A stretch of DNA of 16,105 nucleotides from contig JBFLXE010000055.1 of NCBI GenBank assembly GCA_040757455.1, forward strand, positions 1 to 16,105. The letters run 5' to 3'. Position 1 is the stretch's first letter; every line of letters begins with the position of its first letter. Both the position numbers and the translations under genes were made by a program. The DNA is from Kmv42 sp040757455. GTDB lineage: Bacteria; Nitrospirota; Thermodesulfovibrionia; Thermodesulfovibrionales; SM23-35. Below, piece after piece: positions 1 to 5,738 of the stretch. The notes below the pieces were generated by a model. It worked only from the letters and a program-made list of their open reading frames with translations. It did no database searches and was not told the DNA's origin.

Positions 1-138
1 GGTGTAGAAGGGCTTATAGTGAGACAAAAATGACAGTGACGTGCAAGGAAAAACATTTTTCTATTCTGGTGGCGGCTTACCTCTTGAAATCGCAGCTTGA
101 AAAAAGTTATTTCTCGAATCCCTTAATATTATTGCGTC
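1..138. other. Unassigned leading region
   Basis: I see no supportable gene here. One forward frame is open from about base 3 to 158 and could be the tail of a gene cut by the window edge, but it runs through the promoter of the next gene and carries no recognisable motif. No tRNA-like fold or strong hairpin was seen. Confidence 0.4.
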
Positions 139-167
139 TTGACGTCTTGCCATCATGATGGTATATT
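139..167 (+). promoter_or_regulatory. Promoter of the toxin-antitoxin pair
   Basis: A sigma70-like promoter is visible: TTGACG at 139-144, a 17-bp spacer and TATATT at 162-167. Transcription would begin about 7 bases further on, at or next to the ATG at 174. The gene has no Shine-Dalgarno sequence, so a leaderless mRNA is likely. The transcription start is inferred from spacing only. Confidence 0.6.
150..161. promoter_or_regulatory. Palindromic operator for antitoxin autoregulation
   Basis: CCATCATGATGG is a perfect 12-bp palindrome lying between the -35 and -10 boxes of the promoter. Ribbon-helix-helix antitoxins usually bind such palindromes and repress their own operon. The position fits repression by blocking RNA polymerase. 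Binding is inferred, not shown. Confidence 0.55.
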
Positions 168-173
168 AACAAT

Positions 174-407
174 ATGAAAACAATAGCCAAAAAATCTACA
201 ATTTATTTTGATCCCCAGATCCATAAGGCTCTTCGTCTGAAAGCTGCTGAAACTGATAGTTCTGTCTCTGATATCGTCAATAAGGCGATCCGAATCGTTT
301 TTGCAGAAGATGCAGAAGATATCGCAGCATTTGCAGAAAGGGCTCATGAGCCTAACCTGTCGTTTGAGGAAGTTCTCAAGGATCTGAAAAGGCGTGGCAA
401 AATATAA
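174..407 (+). CDS. Ribbon-helix-helix antitoxin (RelB/ParD/CopG type)
   Basis: This 77-residue protein looks like the antitoxin of a type II toxin-antitoxin pair. Residues 7-43 fit a ribbon-helix-helix DNA-binding fold: a strand (KSTIYFD), a first helix starting PQIHKALRLKAAE and a second with SVSDIVNKAIR. The acidic C-terminal half (FAEDAEDIAAFAERA, then SFEEVLKDLKRRGKI) would wrap the toxin. The last 14 bases overlap the toxin gene, so the two are translationally coupled. No Shine-Dalgarno sequence precedes the ATG, and the -10 box ends 6 bases upstream. Its likely operator is the 12-bp palindrome in the promoter. The exact family (RelB, ParD or other) cannot be fixed by eye. Confidence 0.85.
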   Translation: MKTIAKKSTIYFDPQIHKALRLKAAETDSSVSDIVNKAIRIVFAEDAEDIAAFAERAHEPNLSFEEVLKDLKRRGKI

Positions 408-636
408 AATCCTCATCAAGCCTTCGGCTGTTAAAGAGATTGAAAACATTCCACGAAAAGATCGCCTACGGATAATTCAAAAGATTCAGGACTTGGCAAA
501 CAATCCCCGGCCTCAAGGATGTGAAAAACTTACCGGAGAAAACAGATATAGAATTCGCCAGGGAGTTTACAGAATAGTCTATTTAGTTTCCGATAGGGAA
601 CTGCATATTATAGTTGTGAAAGTTGGACACAGATGA
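394..636 (+). pseudogene. RelE/ParE-superfamily toxin, C-terminally truncated by a stop codon
   Basis: This 80-residue protein starts at GTG 394 inside the antitoxin gene. It has the RelE/ParE fold pattern: an N-terminal strand YKILIKPSAVKEI, a helical middle (RIIQKIQDLANNPRP), then KLTGENRYRIRQGVYRIVY and a last strand HIIVVKVGHR. RelE-type toxins normally continue past VGHR with a short tail of the form (K/R)-D-V-Y-(K/R), whose Tyr is important for mRNA cleavage. Here TGA at 634-636 follows VGHR, and the same frame then reads D-V-Y-K-stop at 637-651. This looks like a single nonsense change (for example CGA to TGA) that removed five residues. The toxin may be inactive or weak. Readthrough cannot be excluded. 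Had the stop not been there, the gene would end at 651. Confidence 0.75.
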
Positions 637-653
637 GATGTATACAAATAAAG

Positions 654-750
654 CACATAACGAATCACTCAAGCCGAAGGTGAAGAACAATACTGGGGTC
701 ATAACCGAATACAAGATTATCGCTCCCCCCGCTGATTTAACGTGATATGT
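654..750. other. Possible degenerate integron attC-like site
   Basis: Directly after the toxin's original stop codon lies ACATAACGAATCACTCAAGC (655-674). It resembles the left end of an attC recombination site: TAAC, then a CTCAAG-like box. At 731-750 is GCTGATTTAACGTGATATGT, which is only partly complementary to it (GATATGT where GTTATGT would be expected). The arrangement of gene stop, TAAC end and about 97 bp to the other end is what a gene cassette would show, and toxin-antitoxin pairs are common integron cassettes. The right-hand GTT needed for recombination is not intact, and no second attC or integrase is visible. It could be chance. Confidence 0.25.
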
Positions 751-827
751 TTTTGCAGAGCAGGTACATCAGATGAAAATGGATAGGTTCAGAATACTTT
801 TAACAGATGAAGAATGGGGAAGCAATA

Positions 828-833
828 AAAGGA
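828..833 (+). promoter_or_regulatory. Ribosome binding site deciding the DUF3795 start
   Basis: AAAGGA lies 6 bases before ATG 840. The in-frame ATG at 807 has no such sequence, so 840 is the better start. Confidence 0.55.
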
Positions 834-839
834 ATCATT

Positions 840-1364
840 ATGAAGAAGGAAGAAAAACAGACCGGTCCATTAGATAAAAAACTCGCCGCTGTTTGCGGCC
901 TGTTTTGCCCTGCCTGCACCGTGTTTATTGGAACGAAAGAAGATCAGGAAAGACTGAAAGTAATAGCACAACGTGTTCAGCGTCCGGTTGAAGAATTACT
1001 ATGTCACGGATGCCGATCGGAAAAACAGTGCTATTACTCTAAAAGCATCTGCACAATGGCAAAATGCGCTATTGATAAAGGGATAGACTTTTGCGGCCAG
1101 TGCCCGGAGTATCCTTGTAAAAACTTGAGATCGTTTCAAGCAGAGTTGCCACATAGAATCGAACTGTGGAAATCGCAGGAACGAATCAAGGAAGCTGGAT
1201 ATGAAAAGTCGTATGCGGAGATGACAGAGTATTATTCCTGTCCTGTCTGCGGGGCGATGAATTCTGCATACGACCTGAAATGTCGAAAGTGCGGCAAGGA
1301 GCCAAGCTGCAATTACGTTAGCAAACGCAGGCAGGCGATCGAGCAGTATTTGAAGAATAGATGA
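840..1364 (+). CDS. DUF3795-type cysteine-rich protein with C-terminal zinc ribbon
   Basis: From ATG 840 the protein has 174 residues and about 16 cysteines. The N-terminal part (residues 17-95) matches the DUF3795 pattern: VCGLFCPAC at 18-26, CHGC at 55-58, further Cys at 64, 71 and 76, and CGQCPEYPC at 85-93. Residues 134-151 form a zinc ribbon (CPVC ... CRKC), with one more Cys at 157. The role of DUF3795 is unknown; the cysteine spacing suggests metal or Fe-S binding. The protein has no signal peptide or membrane segment, so it is probably cytoplasmic. The upstream ATG 807 would add 11 residues but lacks a ribosome site. The gene stands alone between the toxin-antitoxin pair and the protease, with about 127 bp of non-coding sequence after it. 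Confidence 0.7.
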   Translation: MKKEEKQTGPLDKKLAAVCGLFCPACTVFIGTKEDQERLKVIAQRVQRPVEELLCHGCRSEKQCYYSKSICTMAKCAIDKGIDFCGQCPEYPCKNLRSFQAELPHRIELWKSQERIKEAGYEKSYAEMTEYYSCPVCGAMNSAYDLKCRKCGKEPSCNYVSKRRQAIEQYLKNR

Positions 1365-1424
1365 TCAAAAGCTAGGCGACGCTTTACAGCGCTCCTGAGT
1401 GGCTCTATTTATTTTCATCAAGAT

Positions 1425-1456
1425 GCTGTGTTAATTTAAAGCTGTGTTAATTTAAA
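1425..1456. repeat. Two exact tandem copies of a 16-bp unit
   Basis: GCTGTGTTAATTTAAA occurs at 1425-1440 and again, directly abutting, at 1441-1456. The AT-rich unit ends 35 bases before the protease start codon, so it lies in its leader or promoter. It may be a recent slippage duplication or a doubled regulatory site. No clear -35/-10 pair was found around it. Confidence 0.9.
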
Positions 1457-1491
1457 AAGGAACAAAATTCAAAGAAGGGAGTTAAAGCATT

Positions 1492-2151
1492 ATGACAGAA
1501 ATTTCTAAGAAAACCTTTTTAAATGTTTCCATCGTTGTTGTTACAATTGCAGTCTTAACACTTTTGGCCCATCCAGTCTTTGCTTCGACCTTAGATCTCC
1601 TGGGGATCGGTTGGAACAAATCAGAGGTTACAGTCTTGATAAAACCCGCAAAGGGTGTAACTTCACAGGCTGTCGCTGATGTTGAAACAGCTATCTCTGA
1701 TTGGAATAACGCCGTTCAAGGGATAGCTGGCGCTCCATATCTCACCATAATGGAGAACATGACGGCCAGAGACAAGAAGGCGGACGAGGAGGCTGATATA
1801 GTCATCCATATGAAAGTTGGCGGTGGGGCTGTTCTTGGCTATGCCTTACCGAAAACCATAAGTCCGTTCAGTTGCGTCTTAAAGAGCGTCCGTATTCAGC
1901 TCAGTGGTAAGGCCTTTGGTGAAAATTTAAGTAGCGCCGGGATTCGGAATGTTGCTCGCCACGAGCTTGGACACGCTTTCGGGGTTGGCCATTGTGATGA
2001 CCCAAAAGATCTCATGTACGCGACTGCAGATTCCTCAGAAATCTTCGGTAATAGTGACGTTTATATCGCAGACTGTGACATAAACGGTATAGATGCAGTT
2101 TATCCACTTCCAGTATTCTGTACATTACCAGATTCCGTAGCATGCCTATAA
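1492..2151 (+). CDS. Secreted matrixin-like zinc metalloprotease
   Basis: This 219-residue protein has an N-terminal signal peptide: a Lys-containing start, a hydrophobic stretch at about 10-28 and a probable cleavage after HPVFA (residue 31). The catalytic signature of metzincins is complete: HELGHAFGVGH at 157-167, with zinc ligands His157, His161 and His167 and general base Glu158. It is followed by DLMYA with the Met-turn at Met175. The size and motif fit the matrixin (peptidase M10A-like) domain without a propeptide or hemopexin domain. The mature enzyme would act outside the inner membrane; its substrate is unknown. The ATG follows AAGGGAG with a 10-base gap. A hairpin terminator lies just downstream, so it is transcribed alone. 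Confidence 0.85.
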   Translation: MTEISKKTFLNVSIVVVTIAVLTLLAHPVFASTLDLLGIGWNKSEVTVLIKPAKGVTSQAVADVETAISDWNNAVQGIAGAPYLTIMENMTARDKKADEEADIVIHMKVGGGAVLGYALPKTISPFSCVLKSVRIQLSGKAFGENLSSAGIRNVARHELGHAFGVGHCDDPKDLMYATADSSEIFGNSDVYIADCDINGIDAVYPLPVFCTLPDSVACL

Positions 2152-2162
2152 GGCATAAAGTT

Positions 2163-2188
2163 AGGAGATGCTTTTACATCTCCTTTAT
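2163..2188 (+). terminator. Rho-independent-like terminator after the protease gene
   Basis: AGGAGATG (2163-2170) and CATCTCCT (2177-2184) form an 8-bp stem with a 6-base loop, followed by a short T-rich run (TTAT). It sits 11 bases after the protease stop codon and before the next ribosome site. The T tract is short, so strength is uncertain. Confidence 0.65.
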
Positions 2189-2224
2189 CTAAGCTATTAC
2201 ACAATCTAATAGAAGAAGGAGATA

Positions 2225-2815
2225 ATGTATCAGACAAAAAAGTGTGAACATTGCGGGAAGAAAATAAATAGAAAATATCGGATCTGTCCATTATGTGGAG
2301 CCGGTCAATCTGATGAAGTTGAATTGATCCCGGCTGTTTGTCCGCGATGCAAAGTCAATCTTGAGATATATATTCAGAAGGGCGAGGAGTATGATATCTG
2401 TCCCTCCTGCGGTGGCTTGTGGCTGGACAGGGATGAATTCCGCCGTGCGACGGCCGAATTAAGTGCATACAGGGATAAAGAGGTTAAGGGGGATTATAAA
2501 CAGGGCTCTGCCAGCGATTCTGTAAAATATTTACCGTGCGTACGGTGCAGCAAAATAATGAATCGCAAAAATTTTGCGAAGATCTCCGGCGTTATAGTAG
2601 ACGAGTGCGCAAACCACGGGGTATGGCTGGATGCCGGTGAGCTGGAAAAAATAAGGAACTTCGTAGCTGACGGCGGTCTTGAAAGGGCACAGGACCGGGA
2701 AATAGAAAAGAACCGTAACGAATTGAGAGACCTTGCAACGCGGGTTGAGCAGACAGCTTTCACTCACAAGATCATACATTTCTGGAATTTGAAGCGGTGG
2801 CTTTTCGGTGGATGA
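2225..2815 (+). CDS. Triple zinc-ribbon protein with two zf-TFIIB-type domains
   Basis: This 196-residue protein contains three zinc-binding units. Residues 7-24 (CEHC ... CPLC) form a simple zinc ribbon. Residues 39-72 (CPRC ... CPSCGGLWLDRDEF) and 105-140 (CVRC ... CANHGVWLDAGEL) match the zf-TFIIB (PF13453) pattern; in the second the last ligand is His131 instead of Cys. The rest is charged, with a likely helix at 140-175 and a hydrophobic/aromatic tail (HFWNLKRWLFGG). There is no signal peptide. zf-TFIIB proteins are widespread but their function is poorly known; nucleic-acid or protein binding is plausible. The ATG is preceded by AGAAGGAG. It converges with the pentapeptide gene, with 5 bases between the stop codons. 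Confidence 0.75.
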   Translation: MYQTKKCEHCGKKINRKYRICPLCGAGQSDEVELIPAVCPRCKVNLEIYIQKGEEYDICPSCGGLWLDRDEFRRATAELSAYRDKEVKGDYKQGSASDSVKYLPCVRCSKIMNRKNFAKISGVIVDECANHGVWLDAGELEKIRNFVADGGLERAQDREIEKNRNELRDLATRVEQTAFTHKIIHFWNLKRWLFGG

Positions 2816-2820
2816 GCTTC

Positions 2821-3525
2821 TCAGACGTGGAAAAATTCCTTCATATTATCATCGATTTTTAGTCCTTCACACAGTGCTCGGGTCGTGTCGGCCATTCTCA
2901 TATGAATACCTCTGAGATCCGCATTGGAAAGGTTTGCTGAAATCAGGACGGCCTCAATTATCTCAGATTCTCTCAAATCGGCGTGAGTCAGGTTTGCCCC
3001 TGTTAGGTCGGTAGCCCGAAGGCTGGCGCCCCTCAAATCCGCACCGGAAAGGTCAGACCCTATCATGCTCGTGGCATATGCATTCACCTTTTGCAGAATC
3101 GCGCTAACGAGCGTGATCGAGACTGCCTCGGCCATCTGGAGATTCGCCATTGAGAGGTCGGCCTTTTCCAGCTTTGCACATGATATTTTTGAATTTGTAA
3201 AATCCGCTTCTCTAAGGTTCGCTCCCGTAAAATCAGAACCGATAAATGAAGAGAAACTGAGGTCTGATTTTTCAAGATTGACTCTCCTGAAATTCGACCG
3301 GATGAAATTGGAGCTGCTCAGGTCACAGCCAGACATGTCCGAGTTTTCGAAGTCAGACATGCTCATATTCGAGCCGCTTAGATTTGCTCCCCGGAAAACA
3401 CAGCCTCTGAACTTTAATGCTATCAAATCGAGACTACTCAAATTTGCATCTGTTAGGTCATATCCCGAAAAGTCTACGGAGGACCTGATCAATCGGATAA
3501 CGTCATTTCGTGAAAGCTTGTCCAC
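2821..3525 (-). CDS. Pentapeptide-repeat protein
   Basis: The protein (234 residues from GTG 3525) is built almost wholly of A(D/N)LXX-like pentapeptides, for example ANLSS, ANLSG, SDFTG, ANLRE, ADLSG, ADLRG, TDLTG, ANLTH, ADLRE and ADLRG. They run from about residue 20 to 215 and would form a right-handed quadrilateral beta-helix. The first 20 residues (MDKLSRNDVIRLIRSS) look like a helical cap. There is no signal peptide, so it is probably cytoplasmic. Some family members mimic DNA and protect gyrase; nothing here shows that role. An in-frame TTG at 3534 would add three residues, but it lies only 2 bases after the apparent -10 box (TAGAAT, 3542-3537), so GTG 3525 is preferred. A weak middle part (residues about 125-150) has irregular repeats. 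Confidence 0.85.
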   Translation of the reverse strand: MDKLSRNDVIRLIRSSVDFSGYDLTDANLSSLDLIALKFRGCVFRGANLSGSNMSMSDFENSDMSGCDLSSSNFIRSNFRRVNLEKSDLSFSSFIGSDFTGANLREADFTNSKISCAKLEKADLSMANLQMAEAVSITLVSAILQKVNAYATSMIGSDLSGADLRGASLRATDLTGANLTHADLRESEIIEAVLISANLSNADLRGIHMRMADTTRALCEGLKIDDNMKEFFHV

Positions 3526-3536
3526 TCTATGCAAAA

Positions 3537-3565
3537 ATTCTACCTGTCACGCATGCCCTTGTCAA
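3537..3565 (-). promoter_or_regulatory. Promoter of the pentapeptide gene
   Basis: On the minus strand TTGACA (3565-3560), a 17-bp spacer and TAGAAT (3542-3537) make a near-consensus sigma70 promoter. Transcription should start near 3530, about 5 bases before GTG 3525, so the mRNA would be leaderless or nearly so. Its -35 box overlaps that of the divergent pheT promoter. Confidence 0.65.
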
Positions 3566-3588
3566 TCCTCATTTTTCAAGGATATAAT
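3559..3588 (+). promoter_or_regulatory. Promoter of pheT
   Basis: TTGTCA (3559-3564), an 18-bp spacer and a perfect TATAAT (3583-3588) lie just upstream of pheT. The ATG at 3596 is 7 bases after the -10 box, exactly where transcription would begin. AAGGAT at 3578-3583 is 12 bases from the ATG and overlaps the -10, so it is unlikely to serve as a ribosome site. A leaderless mRNA is inferred. Confidence 0.65.
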
Positions 3589-3595
3589 AGTCTCC

Positions 3596-5650
3596 ATGCG
3601 TGTGCCTTATGAATGGCTCAAAGAATTCATTGATATCACTGCAACAGCCGAAGAGGTTTGTTCAAAGCTCACCATGATCGGGCTTGAGGTAGAAAGTGTT
3701 GAGTCTATTGAAGGTGACGTTGTTTTCGAAGTCAACATCACCCCGAATCGACCTGACTGCCTCAGCATGCTTGGCATAGCGAGGGAGTTGTCTGCCATTT
3801 TCCATCTGTCTTTAAGAATGCCCTCGCATCGAATAAGTGAGGATCAGCCTGAATCAGATTTCTCGATAGAAATATTGAATCCCAACCTCTGCAATCGGTA
3901 TGCGGGAAGGTTGATAAAGGACGTGAGAATCTCTGATTCACCTGAATGGATCAAGAAACGACTGGAAAAATGTGGCGTGAGGGCGATCAATAATGTTGTG
4001 GATATCACAAATTACGTTCTCCTTGAGTTTGGGCATCCACTCCACGCATTCGATGCTGACACGATCGAGGGAAAGAAAATAAAGGTTGATATTGCTGGTG
4101 AAGCGAGGAAGATACGAACTCTTGACGGGGACGAGAGACGATTGCCTTTTGATGCTTTACTGATATGGGACAGTGTTGTACCAATAGCTATTGCGGGCAT
4201 CATGGGGGGTTTTGACACCGAGGTCACAGACAGGACGAGAAATGTGTTTCTTGAAAGTGCGTATTTTGATCCGGTATCTGTGAGAAGAACGTCCAAGGCT
4301 TTGAATCTGAAGACCGAATCATCGTACCGGTTTGAAAGAGGTGCCGACATAGAAATTCTTGGGAAAGCGCTGGACCGGGCGGCGATATTGATAAAAGAAA
4401 TAGCTGGCGGGACCATCCATAAAATGATTGACGCCTATCCCGTGAAGTATGAGCCACAACCTCTTGAGATCAGACATGAGAGGATAAACAGGCTCCTGGG
4501 TACGAATCTCACGCGCTCGGATATGGAGGAGATTCTGAATAGACTCGGCATCCCCGCTGAAGACAGAGCAGAAGCATTTGTCGTATATCCGCCGGCGCAC
4601 AGACGAGACATAAGAACCAACAATGATGTTGCCGAGGAGATAGCGCGGATTTATGGATATGACAGGATTTCCGCCACCATCCCGAAAACTCCTCTTCCTG
4701 CAGGCCGGATTGATAAAAAGGCCGTAAATACCAGAAAAGTGAAGGAGGCCATGAGGAAGGCAGGTTTTACAGAGGTGATCAATTACAGTTTTATGGGCAC
4801 TTCAAGTCTGGATATGCTTTCCATTCCGGATGGCGATGTAAGAAGGAAGACAATCGCGATAGTTAACCCCCTCATTCGGGAAGAGGGCTTGCTGAGGACC
4901 ACTCTGGCTCCGGCTTTGATAGGAAATCTCCTATATAATCTCGATAGAGGGATCCAGGATATACGATTTTTCGAAATGTCACGTATATTCATCAACAGGG
5001 ATCAGCCTTTGCCGTTGGAGGAACTGAGACTCGGGGGCATTTTCTTTAAAGAGAGGTTCCCCGCTCTATGGCGGGAGGAGGTTCCCGGATTTTTTGTTGT
5101 GAAAGGTGCTCTGGAGGCGATGTTCGAAGAGCTCAAGGTTTCTGAGTATAGATTCATACCGTCATCCGAGCCTTTTCTGCAAAGCGGCCAGTCAGCAGAC
5201 ATTTATATTTTGGATTCTCCGGTGGGATATGTGGGTATTCTCGAGCCCGAGATAGTGGAAAGGTTGGACCTCAAGAAACAGAAACCAGAAGTCGTCCTCT
5301 TTGAACTCAACCTTGATTTATTTCTCACTTTCGTACCTGTCGCCCTACATTATCTTCCGATTCCTAAATATCCCCCGGTCGAGCGTGACATCGCTTTTGT
5401 TGTTGACGAAAGCATACCTTCTTCAAAAATTAAAGAACTGATAATGTCTTATTCGTCGGAGATCATAGAGGAAGTATCAATTTTTGATTTTTATAGAGGA
5501 GGCAATATTCCCGAGGGCAAAAAGAGCCTTGCCTTCAGCATCACTTATCGTTCTAAGGAAAAAACCCTTACCGACGAAGAAGTCGAGACCATTCATAATT
5601 CTCTCGTCAATTTCTTGATTGAACAAACAGGCGGCATGCTGAGGAAATAA
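3596..5650 (+). CDS. pheT: Phenylalanyl-tRNA synthetase beta subunit lacking the B2 tRNA-binding domain
   Basis: PheT pairs with PheS as an alpha2-beta2 enzyme that charges tRNA-Phe and edits mischarged Tyr. The 684-residue protein starts MRVPYEWLKEFID, followed by EQL-like KLTMIGLEVESVE. Residues 41-55 (DVVFEVNITPNRPDC) open the B1/B3 region. The B3/B4 editing module spans about 70-270, and B5 and the B6-B7 catalytic-like core follow. The C-terminal FDX-ACB (B8) anticodon-binding domain (KYPPVERDIAFVVDES to the end) is intact. In ordinary bacterial PheT (about 800 residues) an EMAP/OB-fold B2 domain of about 110 residues sits between GLEV and the TPNR motif; here only a few residues (SIEGD) join them. 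No pheS is adjacent; upstream is a divergent pentapeptide gene. The open frame extends upstream to 3065, but that part is antisense to the pentapeptide gene. Confidence 0.95.
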   Translation: MRVPYEWLKEFIDITATAEEVCSKLTMIGLEVESVESIEGDVVFEVNITPNRPDCLSMLGIARELSAIFHLSLRMPSHRISEDQPESDFSIEILNPNLCNRYAGRLIKDVRISDSPEWIKKRLEKCGVRAINNVVDITNYVLLEFGHPLHAFDADTIEGKKIKVDIAGEARKIRTLDGDERRLPFDALLIWDSVVPIAIAGIMGGFDTEVTDRTRNVFLESAYFDPVSVRRTSKALNLKTESSYRFERGADIEILGKALDRAAILIKEIAGGTIHKMIDAYPVKYEPQPLEIRHERINRLLGTNLTRSDMEEILNRLGIPAEDRAEAFVVYPPAHRRDIRTNNDVAEEIARIYGYDRISATIPKTPLPAGRIDKKAVNTRKVKEAMRKAGFTEVINYSFMGTSSLDMLSIPDGDVRRKTIAIVNPLIREEGLLRTTLAPALIGNLLYNLDRGIQDIRFFEMSRIFINRDQPLPLEELRLGGIFFKERFPALWREEVPGFFVVKGALEAMFEELKVSEYRFIPSSEPFLQSGQSADIYILDSPVGYVGILEPEIVERLDLKKQKPEVVLFELNLDLFLTFVPVALHYLPIPKYPPVERDIAFVVDESIPSSKIKELIMSYSSEIIEEVSIFDFYRGGNIPEGKKSLAFSITYRSKEKTLTDEEVETIHNSLVNFLIEQTGGMLRK

Positions 5651-5676
5651 CCAGATCATCAATTGCAGTTTTTGGG

Positions 5677-5706
5677 TTGACAATTCTTCATTTATTCTGT
5701 CTTAAT
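5677..5706 (+). promoter_or_regulatory. Promoter of the zur-znuACB operon
   Basis: A perfect TTGACA (5677-5682) is followed 18 bp later by CTTAAT (5701-5706), a weak -10 box. Transcription would start near 5713, inside the Zur-type palindrome. A weak -10 under a repressor site is common for regulated genes. No Shine-Dalgarno sequence precedes the ATG at 5739. Confidence 0.5.
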
Positions 5707-5722
5707 AGAAATGATTTCTATT
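5704..5722. promoter_or_regulatory. Fur/Zur-family operator (perfect 19-bp palindrome)
   Basis: AATAGAAATGATTTCTATT is a perfect inverted repeat with 9-bp arms around a central G. Its core TAGAAAT-G-ATTTCTA has the 7-1-7 layout of Fur, PerR and Zur boxes. It overlaps the -10 box and transcription start of the operon. Because the operon encodes a Fur-family regulator and a zinc transporter, this is most likely the Zur operator giving autoregulation by zinc. Confidence 0.75.
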
Positions 5723-5738
5723 TGCGAAAATTATTCAT

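Noticed and set aside
101..125. TTCTCGAATCCC resembling a tRNA T-arm
   Set aside because: No acceptor, D-arm or anticodon arm can be placed around it.
3..158. Open frame at the start of the window that might be a gene tail
   Set aside because: Fifty codons open at an edge is not unusual by chance, there is no motif, and the frame runs into the toxin-antitoxin promoter and operator.
3065..3595. N-terminal extension of pheT by 177 codons, read in the same open frame
   Set aside because: It is antisense to the pentapeptide gene, whose repeat structure leaves the minus-strand frame open, and PheT proteins begin at the MRVPYEWL segment.
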